From the NCBI RefSeq assembly GCF_947179165.1, contig NC_077238.1, forward strand, positions 36,135,793 to 36,199,792: a stretch of DNA of 64,000 nt. Direction: 5' to 3'. Both the position numbers and the translations under genes were made by a program. Below, piece after piece: positions 10,981 through 21,878 of this stretch. Each line of letters opens with the position of its first letter. Positions within the stretch are counted from its first letter, which is position 1. The DNA comes from Solanum dulcamara. Its lineage: Eukaryota; Streptophyta; Magnoliopsida; Solanales; Solanaceae. The notes under the pieces were generated by a model. That model was not told the DNA's origin, did no database searches, and saw only the letters and a program-made list of their open reading frames with translations.

Positions 10981-12986
10981 TATTTTAATTACTCTTAAGT
11001 CATTTGAAGTCCAAAAATCAGCCAAAGGATAGAGAGAAACGTGAGAGAAAGAGAGTACACAACGGCAACCACAAATTGGAAGAAATTAAGGTAAGTCCTT
11101 CACTTTTCCTCCATGAATTAATTATCCATGATGTTCCTCAACCCCGTGGAGGTGTATATATGTATCTTACGATGTCTAAGGAATTAATACTTCAGATTGG
11201 AACTTGAGAGAAAGTTAAAAGAACAAAGAGAGAAAATGTTAAAAACTAGTTAACAAACCCATTTTTGGAAGGGACAGTTGTTAGTAATATTGGTATAACT
11301 TCTTGTGTACTGCTTCGTTTTGGGTGATTCAATATGTTTTAGAAATGTATTTAATATTTCTATAACTTTAATTTAGCCTTTAAAATCCAGTTTTGCTTTT
11401 ATCTTCTTGAAAAAGGGGGATGAAGTGTAGAGGAGGTATTGCCCAGATTTTAGTTTTGGAATTCTTACACGGACTGCTGTTGGTGGTTTGGGCATATCTT
11501 TTTGTAATTAATTGATGTAGGGGTGATTCTAAATTGTATTCAACCCTAATACACATGTATATAACTTTCATGGAGGACTTAAATCCTTTTTCCCTCAATT
11601 ACCCCTTCGAAATGAAGCAACAAGGTAAAGCAATAAGCTGTCCAGAATTTATGTTTTGATAGTTTTGAGTGAGTTGTTTGGGGTTTTTATTGTGTAATGT
11701 ATTGTTTCAGGGCCTAAATTCATTCTAAAAGGGGTGTGGATGCTTCTAGTTGCATCCACACGACCCCTTGTTTCTTATAGTTAAAGGCATTGTAAAATAA
11801 AGGCTAGACGCCCTATTGTGATATCGTATTTTTGAATAAGTCGTTTGGAGTTTATGTTGTATATTGTTGGTGTGAATTGCTACAGGTTGTTGTTTTTGGT
11901 TGGTTGTAGGTCTTAGGGACCTAATTGGAAATTTGGATAGGGTACATTATAGGGGAGGTGTTGCCCAATTTTCGTCGACGCCTTAGCGAATAACAGAACT
12001 AGTTGGGGAAACGACTAAGGAAATAGATTCCATTAATACTAAGGTGTTACCTAGGGTGATGGAAAGTTAAGATGGGTTGATATTCATATTACTTTTATGT
12101 TGAATAGGTTCAAAGGACAGCGAGGCAAACAGGATAAGGAATAATTCACAAGGTATGTGAAGCTTTCTTTTGGCATGCTTTTGGCGTAAGTATAGACTAT
12201 CTTATTTCTTCTTTTGGCATGTATTCAATTTAAGTAATGAATGATATAAAATTGAGGGTAAATCTACTCATAAATGCCAAGCATAGTTCACATTCCTTAT
12301 TTACTTCTTGAGGAAAGCACTCTTACAGTAATTGAACTAGGGCTTCTCAAGCCTTTTATATGTTAGGAAGTGATGAGTATGTAAGGCTATCCTTCCCTTC
12401 TCTTGGCATATCCTTGATAGAAGTGCAATATGTATATTTGCGTATGCAAGTGGGGATAATCCCATTTATAAGGCCTCGAGCATACCTCCTGATTCTTATC
12501 CACTATTGAACACTAGGATGCCTACGATAGGTGAATTATTGTCTCTCAAACTCCTTTGGTATAGGAAGGGAAAAACAGATGAGGCCTACCCTTTCTCTCT
12601 TTTGACATGTCTTAAAGAAAATGATACATGATACGAGCTCTAGAGTAAGTCCATTCTTAAGCTCCGAATACGCTATATGTCTCATATTCACTTCTTGGTA
12701 GGAAAACTCTCATTGTAGTTGAGCTACCTTCCCCGAACCGTCTATATGTCGATTAATAATGGGACTTAGAGCTCCTATTCCTAAGGACTCTATGATGACA
12801 GATGTCTATGATTTCCTTAAGCCAGTTGGCATTACCTTAAAATATGTCTATAATTCCTGAGACTTCACTTAATATAGCCCTAGTGGCACTCAATAGGCAC
12901 CTAAGATAATTATTATCTTGATACACGAACGATAGTTCAGTATGATTACCCTAGTGAGTCTCAGATAATGATCTACTTATATGTGA

Positions 12987-13340
12987 TGATATGATTATAA
13001 CACTGATTCCCCTAAAGGATCGGGTATGGTATATGATGATATGATTATAACACCGAGTCCCCTAAAGGGCCGGGTACGGTATATGATGATATAATTATAA
13101 CACTGAGTCCCCTAAAGGGCCGGGTATGGTATATAATGATATGATGATAACACCGAGGCCCCTAATGGACTGGGTATGGTATATAATGATATGATGATAA
13201 CACCGAGTCTCCTAATGGGCCGAGTACGGTATATGATAATATGATTATAACACTGAGTCCCCTAATGGGCTGGGTACGATATACAATGATATGATTATAA
13301 CACCGAGACCCATATTGGGCTAGGTACGGTATGATATATA
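12987..13340 (+). repeat. 50-bp tandem array in E1 3' LTR
   Basis: Units open at 12987, 13037, 13087, 13137, 13187, 13237 and 13287 with the same words as the 5' LTR array. The period again is exactly 50 bases, seven units. Unit-to-unit substitutions differ from those of the 5' array. Confidence 0.95.
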
Positions 13341-14103
13341 ATGATAGATAGGCATGCATGTGAAAATATAATAATGTAATCGTAATATATGACATGACGC
13401 CGTGTGCGATGACATGGTAACAACGAGTCCCCTAGCAGGCCGAATACAATATATGAAGATGGTGTACATAGCCTTATGTTATAAGATACATGTATAGTGC
13501 CTTATTAACTGTTATACTTGTTCCCTGCATTCCTATTTCAGTTGTTCTCTTAGTTATGATGCGTTATGCTTTATATACTCAGTACATATATCATACTAAC
13601 CCCTTATTCCCCGAAGGGCTACGTTTTATGCCCGTAGGTACAAATGTCTATTTTGGAGATCCATCAACTTAGGAGTTCCTCTCAGCTATGTCGGAAGTGC
13701 TTCACTGTTCTGGAGCCTAATTTTTGATACTAGTCACTTAATGTATATATTTGTACATTTAGGGGTACGGCGGGGGCCCTGTCCCGCCATATGTTGCTGT
13801 TACTATTCCTAGAGGTCTGTAGATATAGAGATGTGGGATGTTTGTGAGTTTGTTTCGATTGTGCCTATACGACATTTTGTGAATATAGTTATGTTACAGC
13901 AGCCTTGTCGGCTTGTATGCCCTTATGTGCTATGAAATGAGTGAAAGAGGCCACACGTGCACGAATAAGTTTTAACTAATTGGGGTTTTTGCGAGTAGTA
14001 TCACCTTGTTCATAGTTCAGTATGACTACAACTGATAGGTAGGTATACGGGGGTCCAGATCAGACCCCAATCACGGCCTACGGGGTTGGATCGTGACATC
14101 GTC

Positions 14104-17100
14104 CCAAGTTCTGAGCCTTTTGGTGTGCGTTTGAGCTAGTAGGCGTTTTATCCTTTAAACTTTAGCTTGAGGTTGACTTTGGTCAATATTTTTGGAAAAT
14201 GTGCTCGGATTGAAATAAAGTTTACATAGTTAGCTCTAAAATATTGAGTTTGTCTAGAATAATATTTTGTGCAGTTCTTGAGGGTTCGAACTCACTCCGA
14301 GCCTCTTTGTAGAATTGGTAAAAATGGTGCATGGTGTGGGACCCACTTTTCTTGAGATGACCTCAGATGGGAATTTTGACTACACCATTGAGTACGAAAC
14401 AACAAAATTAGTAGGGTAGCTTAGACTATTTATGTGCATGGTATACCGGACGAATCCTGAGCACCCCGTTAGAGAATTTGAACTTAGCCAAAATGATGTT
14501 GCAGCACCTTGCTAGTGTAGGCGACCCTTGGACTTCACAATTGCGATGCCTCCTTCTGCGATTGCGACCCTCTACATAATAGGCCTTTGCATTCGCGAGG
14601 TCACTATCGCGATCACGAAGTGTATTTTCCTTATAGCTGGCGATCACAAGCATAGTGCTTCACGATCACTATTAGTTATTTTGTCTGGTCTTTTAATTTC
14701 AGACCAGACGCGAACCATCCCCGACACTCATCTTCCTTTTTCAATTTTGGGAGCTAGGGAGCTCTAATTTTAGTGATCCTGAGTTCATTGGGTTCCTGGG
14801 AGTGGTGGGTATGTGTTGGTATGTTCGGGGAAGCGTGCAAGGCATCAGTTTGAGATAATTTATATCCCAAAGGGGCTTTCCTAGCTTAGTTAAAGCTTTA
14901 ATGGTGACTTATTGTTGGGCCTATTTATTCAATTTTCAGCATCAATTCCTGCCCCCCTTTTGGGATACAAGCTCAATAATACATTTAGAACTTTTTTATT
15001 TAGTCTATTTTAGAATTTCCATCATGGGTTCCACAATCCCATTTTGACCCTATTTTGGATTTATCTTTGGAAAATGCAGTTTGGTGTCAAAATATATGTA
15101 TTGATGAAGTAATAAACATTTTGATAGTATGGAGGCAATTGAAGTTGATTTTAGTGGGGAGAGCTACCAGAAAATGGATCTAAAGCGCGTGTGTTTGGCT
15201 TCGAGGTAGGCTACATTTTTCATTCCTTTGATTAAGCTTCATGTGGTATTTTTTAGCATAAAGTTTCTTGTGGTTTGAATTGTATGTGATGGGTAAAGCT
15301 CGATTCCTAGTTTCTTGCTTCCTTTTCCCAATTCAAGCCTTAGGATGTGTTGTCTTTATTAAACCCTCTGCGTATTTGGTAGATTATTGATTATGCCTTA
15401 GTTTTTACTTGATTATCCTATTTTAGGTGGCTTATGGCGGAATTGTACCTCAGAATTGAATTTGGGTTGACCCTTAGTTGATGTAATTGTTGTTGGCAAG
15501 AATTCCTGAGACTTAGTATCCTTCACTATTGTAGCACCTATCTTGGAGCCTTAGAGCAATAGTTTCCACCCAGTTAGGACTTTGAATTATTTTTAGGCCT
15601 TATTTCTGGATCTAGTGTTAGAATCCTTTATGCTTTCCTTTTTCGCATTGGCTGGGCTAGCTGTATTTGTACTCTTGGGGTTGTGCCTTAGTTGGATCTA
15701 GAGCTATTGATTGACAGTTGAGCACCCATTTCCTCATATCTTCCTTCTTGTTACCCATTTAGGTTTTAGCTCCCTTTAGGGCCATGTTATTGAATTAGAT
15801 GAGTAGATTTGAGCCCTACGCCTTAGTTAGAGATCGGTTGTATATGTTAGTCCTATTTCTATGCTCTAGAGGGTAAGGTGCTTGCGGCGTCATTATTATA
15901 TATGATTGTGCCTATTGTTTCAGTGTCGTGGATGGCATATATTGCATTGCAAACATTATTTACTCACGGATGTAGTTGACCTCGATGCATGCATTGGTTC
16001 TTGACATTGATTTGAGAATATTGGTTTGTAACCCAAACTGTTCTATATTGATTTTTGAAATAGGGGTCGTATTACCTTTATTACTACTATTTACAATGGA
16101 CTGGAGGCATTGAAGATGTGCTCATTTTCTTATAATAGTTCGTTCTAAGAGCATTCCCGACCATTTCTATACTAATTGACTATTTATCTCCAGTCACATG
16201 ATGGAGAAGATTCTAGATGATCAGATATACAGATTTATATATATTTATATAGGGGAATTCTCGATCCCCTATGGAGATCCTAGAGAGGTGCATGGGTCCT
16301 ACTTCCTGACTTGGAATACAAATAGGTGTATATATCTTGATATGAGGCACTTGTCACTAACACTACTACTAGTTTTGTTACATAACTTTAATGCATATAT
16401 GCATTGCTTATCACCAACATAGTTGTTTTTTACATGTCGGTAGTATGAGATGCCATGGGGGTTACCTAATTCTAAGTGAACCTCCTGGGCACACAGGGGC
16501 TCAAAAGGTATTGTCTGACTATTTGTGAACTTATGGTGGTATAAATGGTTGTTTCTTATTTGAAGGTAGTTACTGCCTTTGTTCTTATTTATCTAACCTT
16601 TTTGTGTAGGGATTTAGTTGATACGGTCCTTTTGGGCCTTTATGTGATATACGTCTTTACATCTATTAATAGGTTGTCACTTAGTTATCCTTATCATGTT
16701 TAGGTTCTAGACTGGTGCCAATAGGTATGTCCTTTGGTTCCTTGCTTATTCCCTATCTTCTCCCTTTCTTGTATCAAACGTTTCTTGTTGCAGGTTTTTG
16801 TATTATTCTTGTTTATTACTTGTGATATATACCCCTTGCTTACATATTCTTTATACTTGCTTTAAATTTGGAGTTCAGTTGGCTGATGCCTGCTGAGTGC
16901 CACTTGTTGGTATTCATAATACACTTCTGTAATCTACATATCATAGTATGAGTTTTCTTTGCTGATTTGGATTGTGAAGAGAAGCTCTTGGATTTTGGAG
17001 ACTTGAGTGATCTATTACTATCCGGAGTGGCCTATCTCCCTCAATTTTACTTGGACTATTTTTTATTTTGCACTTGCTGACAGTTATACAATTATTGTAT

Positions 17101-17342
17101 CTATATAAGCCTTGTACTTTCTTATTTAGTCTAGTGTCTTGACTATCGACTGATACCAGGTCTTGATAGTTATCTTGTTGTATTGTTCACATCCTTTTTT
17201 TCTTCTTCTTATTATTATTATTCGCTTGTTTCCTTTCGCTCATGATGGTCCTTTGCTTATGGTACTAGACTATAGGGTTAGGCTCACCTACTAGTGAGTT
17301 CATAGTAGGTGTCATCATGACTTTAGATATTGGGTCATGATA
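14104..17342 (+). repeat. M 5' LTR, second part
   Basis: Continues the LTR after E1 and aligns with 41795-44749 and 53028-53707 of the 3' copy: shared landmarks include ggggaagcgtgcaa at about 14828 and 42913 and aataggttgtcacttag at about 16668 and 53036. It ends at gggtcatgata directly before the primer site. A CpG-bearing patch with repeated cgatcac/gcgat words lies at about 14538-14680. No gene is present. Confidence 0.8.
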
Positions 17343-17345
17343 GAG

Positions 17346-17357
17346 TGGTATCAGAGC
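17346..17357 (+). other. Primer binding site (tRNA-iMet) of M
   Basis: tggtatcagagc, the standard complement of the plant initiator methionine tRNA 3' end, three bases after the LTR end. A perfect match to the usual 12-base core. It fixes the element's direction as plus. Confidence 0.85.
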
Positions 17358-17546
17358 TTAGGTTCGCCAGTAACGTTGGTATAAGAGCATGTTCCTAGTA
17401 GAGTCCTGCAGATTAGTGTGGAGATGTCCATATACTATCTTTGAGAGGTTATAAGTCTTTTAGGGAAACTCTATTCTTGATTCCTTATCATGTGAACTTT
17501 TTTTGATCAACCTCTAAATATTTTCTTAGAATTTATTCCTCCTTAG

Positions 17547-18300
17547 ATGGATAGTACGAGCTTTCTGATGGATGTGGTGAGAGCATCAACATATACTATT
17601 TAGGCATCGACAATATCTATGACCACCTCGGTTCCTTTGGATCTAGCATTAGAGATTTTTCATCTTGATAAGTATACACCACATATAGGAGTAGATTTGG
17701 GTGCACCTAGTGGTTCACATCCTAAGGCTGGACTTGTAGGTCCTCAGAAGGTTTCTTTGTCGGTCTCTAAATATATGATGGAGTTTCTAGAGTGGATGGA
17801 GCATGCTTCAATATTTTTTCCTATAGAGCGAGACATGACTCAGTGATTCATCAGGGATTGATTCTGTTGCTCCGCCTAGCATCACAACACTTGATAGAAG
17901 TTGGGATTACTTTTCCTTAGGTGGTTAGTTTTGTGAGGTCTATGGAACATACATGTATAGAGACTTATAGAGGTGGAGGTACAACATCCATCCGTCAGTG
18001 CAGCAGATGGAGAATATCGCTACGAGGTAGGCATCATCCTTGGGAGGGTTACCCTTAACCTCAACCCACTAGACCCATGGCAGGAGCACCTTAGGTTCTA
18101 GGTGGTCTTATTATAGGTTATGGTACCCACGATGGATAGAGTTCACAATAGAATTCTCAAGGTGCCTTTTAAGCATCCAGGTTCTGGGTTCATTCTATGC
18201 CAGTTGACCATCTCAGCGAGTTGCAGTTAGTAAGATTTGTTATACATGCAATGAGCTGGGAGATTTGTCTAGGAATTGTTCCACAATAACACATCGTAGG
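17547..18300 (+). pseudogene. Broken gag of M
   Basis: An ATG at 17547 (MDSTSFLMDVV...) about 200 bases after the primer site is followed by a stop after 18 codons. Open pieces continue in shifting frames: one at 17619-17846 contains MMEFLEWMEHASIFFP, and a later frame reads as the arginine-rich tail usual before the zinc knuckle. At 18238-18279 a knuckle is spelled CYTCNELGDLSRNC, with aspartate in place of the metal-binding histidine. Gag proteins package element RNA; this one is frameshifted and stopped several times and cannot work. Position, knuckle and order support the call; the capsid part is too worn for a firm domain match. Confidence 0.55.
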
Positions 18301-20433
18301 TGATAGGCTTGACAGAATTAGGTAAGTAGAGCCTAGGGATAGTCAGTTCAAGATGGTACCCCAAGTATTACAGTAAGTGGTACAAGTGTTCAGTTCGAGG
18401 CCAGACGTATTTAATCCCATGCTTCTACAGGTCAAACAGAGAATGAGGTTCTAGGTATCAATCAAATTTGTGTAAATTTTATTTCTAGGACCTTCCTTGC
18501 TTGTTGTGCTTGAGTATTGGGATCTTCATACCCATCAATGATTACTTGACTTGGTAGATTCATCTTGTGACTCTGTTAACAATTTTCCCTGGACTTATAT
18601 GGACGTGCTTTCTTAGCCTGATTATTTGCTTATTATTTGCTATGACAACTTTACTTGAATCTATGTGTATGTGTTTATCTTCTCTAGGTGATTTCTTTTA
18701 GTAATAAATCATATTAGTGTTACTTTATGTTGCAGTAGAGGTAGAGTTATACCTTGGGGTGCTAAGCTTAGATGATTACTCTAGTAGATTTTTGTTTAGC
18801 CATTCTGGAGTTTTCTTGGGTTGGTTCTTTCCCCTTCTTAGTTTACCCCCTCCCTCCAAGTGTGCTTAGCTAGTGTGAGGTTGCTGCAGAGGGAAGGGTG
18901 TGTCAGTATTTTTGGCCTTTGTGGCCTACGGTAGATCTCATTCATTATTTCTTTCTCTTTTTTACATCTTATTCTCAGTTCCTTAGGTGGCTGAGTTAAG
19001 GTTTGATCCTTTAGATTGAATGGGTTGTCTCTCCATAGTAAGTTTTTTGGTGAAATTATCATTTCGACTGGGTGTTTGATGTAGTGTCAGATGGCTATGT
19101 TTGAGTTAGTAAGATTGGGAATGAATTATCTCTGGTTATTCTAAGTATGGTAATCTTTTAGCTTGAAACGTCATGTAAAGAGGGTTCTATTGGGTTCATG
19201 GAAGTGGTGATCTTCTTATGCTTGTGATAGACAATTAGTAGGAAAGGGGTGGTTGTAGAGTGAGACCGTTCATATTTATAAACCATGGATTATCATAATT
19301 TCCTTGGTGTGCTATTGTGATTTATGGATTGTTAGGTGGTTAGTCAATGCATTTTTGAAATTTTAGTTACAGGTTTGTTTTACCTTACAACCAGGACTAC
19401 TTTCAATCTCGGTGATTTTGTGTTGTGCCTTGGTTCTACCGGTAAACTATAGCGGTATGTGTCACTAGTTTAAAGAGTCAGATTGTTGATTTGGGTCTTT
19501 TGTTATGGTGTGCTTTGTCTAATTCAAACCTTGGCTTCAATGGGCTAATGAAATTTCTCTTAGAAGACTCAACCTTAAGATGGGGAAAAAGTAATTCATG
19601 GAATCATCTCCTGATTTCTTGTTGAGGGTGCGAGGTTAGTGTGTGTCGTTATGGTTAGCTGGCAATATTCCTTGTGGTGGGTCGGCTTTATTTTGGATCA
19701 CTCCTAAAAGGGGTTTATATGCTTATTGTCTACCTACCAGCTCAGTGTTTTTGTTGGATTATGGTGGTTTACTCAGATTTGCACTCTTGGAGTGATACAT
19801 GGACCCATGGCATTAGTTTTGATTATTTTGGGGTTAGTCTCTCACATTGGTTTGGTTTTCTAGAAGTCCTGTTAGTAGCAGGGTGACATCGGAGTTGGTC
19901 TTAATGCAGTTTTTCTTACCACCCTTGGATTTGATTGTCCCTTGGAGTAGCCTTTTCAATCTTGAAAGATAGATTTCAGAGTAAAGTTATTGGTTTTGAG
20001 AGTCATTGGGTTAGAACTTTGGGCTTGTACCCTGGGTTGAGTTGCTTATTTTGAGTTCTTGCCACTTTTTGATGTTCACATGGTGCTTGAATTTCCTTCG
20101 TAGTTATTTGAGAAATGATAAAATAATGCAGGGAGCTATTACTGTGGTTCGGGATGGGTAGGATACCCATGATTACTAAAGAATCTTGAGTTTGGAGTAT
20201 AAAGCAAAGAATTTGAATTGGGAATTATTCAGTATCTTCTCTTGTCTATTGGTCACCTAATTCTTTGGTATCTGTGTGGTTTTTATTTAACTTGGTTGGT
20301 CTATTGTGTTTAGTTAAGTTTGTTCTTGTTGGGTGGAAGTTAGTAGGAAAACAGATAAATTGGAAGTTGGTATGAGTTATGAAGAAGAGAAGTGAATTTA
20401 GGAGTTTTCTCTTAGCTTGAGTTCTTGATTGGC
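18301..20433 (+). other. M internal region, no recognisable pol
   Basis: About 2.1 kb between the gag remnant and the inserted S-family LTR. All frames are broken, and I recognise no protease, reverse transcriptase, RNase H or integrase motif. Either pol was deleted or replaced in M, or it has decayed beyond reading. An open frame at 19674-19886 has no family features and is treated as chance. Confidence 0.5.
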
Positions 20434-21878
20434 TTTCACAACCCAAGCTTAGGGCCTAGACGTGACATGGCGAATAAGGAACCCGAAAGTACCTCAAACA
20501 AGCCTCTTAGCATTCTTTTAGCCTTTCATAGGTAATGATAATAAATAAATAAGCGAAAATCATAATAGTAAATCTTCAACTTACATATGTCCAACAATAC
20601 CTCTAACTATTAGATTTAACGGGGCTAAGACAAGTCCCTAGCTCACCCTCAATCATAATAGAAGAAATGCCATAGTAAAATATCTTAACATATCATAAGC
20701 TAGAAAGATAAAGGAGTATTGTTCCCGGAACATGGGAACTCACCAAAAGTAGTCTTCAATGAAATCTCAACTAGCCACGTGGAGGAGAACGAGGAGGAGC
20801 ACTGGTCCCTACATGGTGATATCATGTAGGAAAAAGAGTATGCGTTAGTACTTTGAATGTACTAAGTATATAAGGATGCATGAACATTGAGGAAACATTA
20901 TAACATTTATGTAATATGGAACATAATATAATGCATGCATAATAAATCATATAGATATCCTTTAAAACATTCATTTTGTGGGAAAATAACCATAACCGAT
21001 ATTTAAGACCATGCGAGCTATTACATGGAATCCAATATAACCCCCTACGTTGGCCGGGGAGACTACTTGCCAGGTAGAACTTCATCAACTTCATTCATTT
21101 CTTTAACATTAACTTTAAGGGCTATTTATGGATCTATTAGCCTAAGCCTACAAGGGCTCCTATATTGGCACATAGTTAATGAGACAAGGGGTTGCTACTA
21201 GGATTCCCTTACCGAATCCCATCTTAATGCCCCATTCAGTGCTAAGTCAATCCCACAGAATAGTTTAATACTTCAAAATATTCATAGCATATAGCTTGAG
21301 AATTCAAAACATCATATTCGGTGGAATAGCTCATTAAAACATTTGGTTATTCAAATATACAAGAATTGTCCTTATTGCATAAAGAATCCATCATTCTTAT
21401 CATTTCATCATTCTTTTATTTCATAAGACTCCCTTTTGATAATAGATATTGCTTTCATAAACATTCATTTGGAGTCAAAACTTTCAAGCCAAACTTTATT
21501 CAAAACCTAGTAAAACTAGGTGGGTTCAAATCACTTCAACTTGCAAACATTTGTGTAAATAAATATACATAAACAACCCACCATGAATTTCAAGAACCTT
21601 TAAATAGATAAATAGAGGAACCATCAATTCATACATATGAAATTATGTTACATCAAAATAGAACAATAATCATTAGTTTAACCATGATTCATGATATTAA
21701 GAATAAATAAGAATTTTCCATAAGAAAATATTACTTGAAATAATGAGACTTAATTAAAAGAGTTTTTGGACTACATGGATGGAAGAACCCATGGATAAAC
21801 ACTCACATAACTTAGAGTAAAGTTTAAAGAAAATAAACATAATTTATCATATAATCAAAATAATTTAGACATGAGAGT

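Larger units (their letters stand above)
2819..14098 (+). mobile_element. E1: chromovirus (probable Tekay/Del) with 3.6-kb LTRs, inserted in M 5' LTR
   Basis: LTRs at 2819-6437 and 10418-14098 begin tgttacaccc and end tgaca. A primer site follows the first at 6442 and a polypurine tract precedes the second at 10404-10417. Flanking five-base words are tcgac (2814-2818) and tcgtc (14099-14103), a target duplication with one mismatch. The internal 4.0 kb holds a broken gag with zinc knuckle, a 5S-rRNA-derived block, a frameshifted integrase stretch and a chromodomain. Protease is reduced to its first residues, and RT/RNase H are absent. The decay and LTR differences mark it as old. Confidence 0.9.
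10418..14098 (+). repeat. E1 3' LTR
   Basis: 3681 bases, tgttacaccctg to gatcgtgaca. From about 10960 it follows the E1 5' LTR closely, but at about 10650-10910 it follows the E2 LTRs instead. It carries its own ACGTG cluster, TATA box and 50-bp array. Confidence 0.9.

Noticed and set aside
19674..19886. 70-codon open frame as a small membrane protein gene
   Set aside because: No start context, no homologous frame, and it lies in the decayed interior of M.
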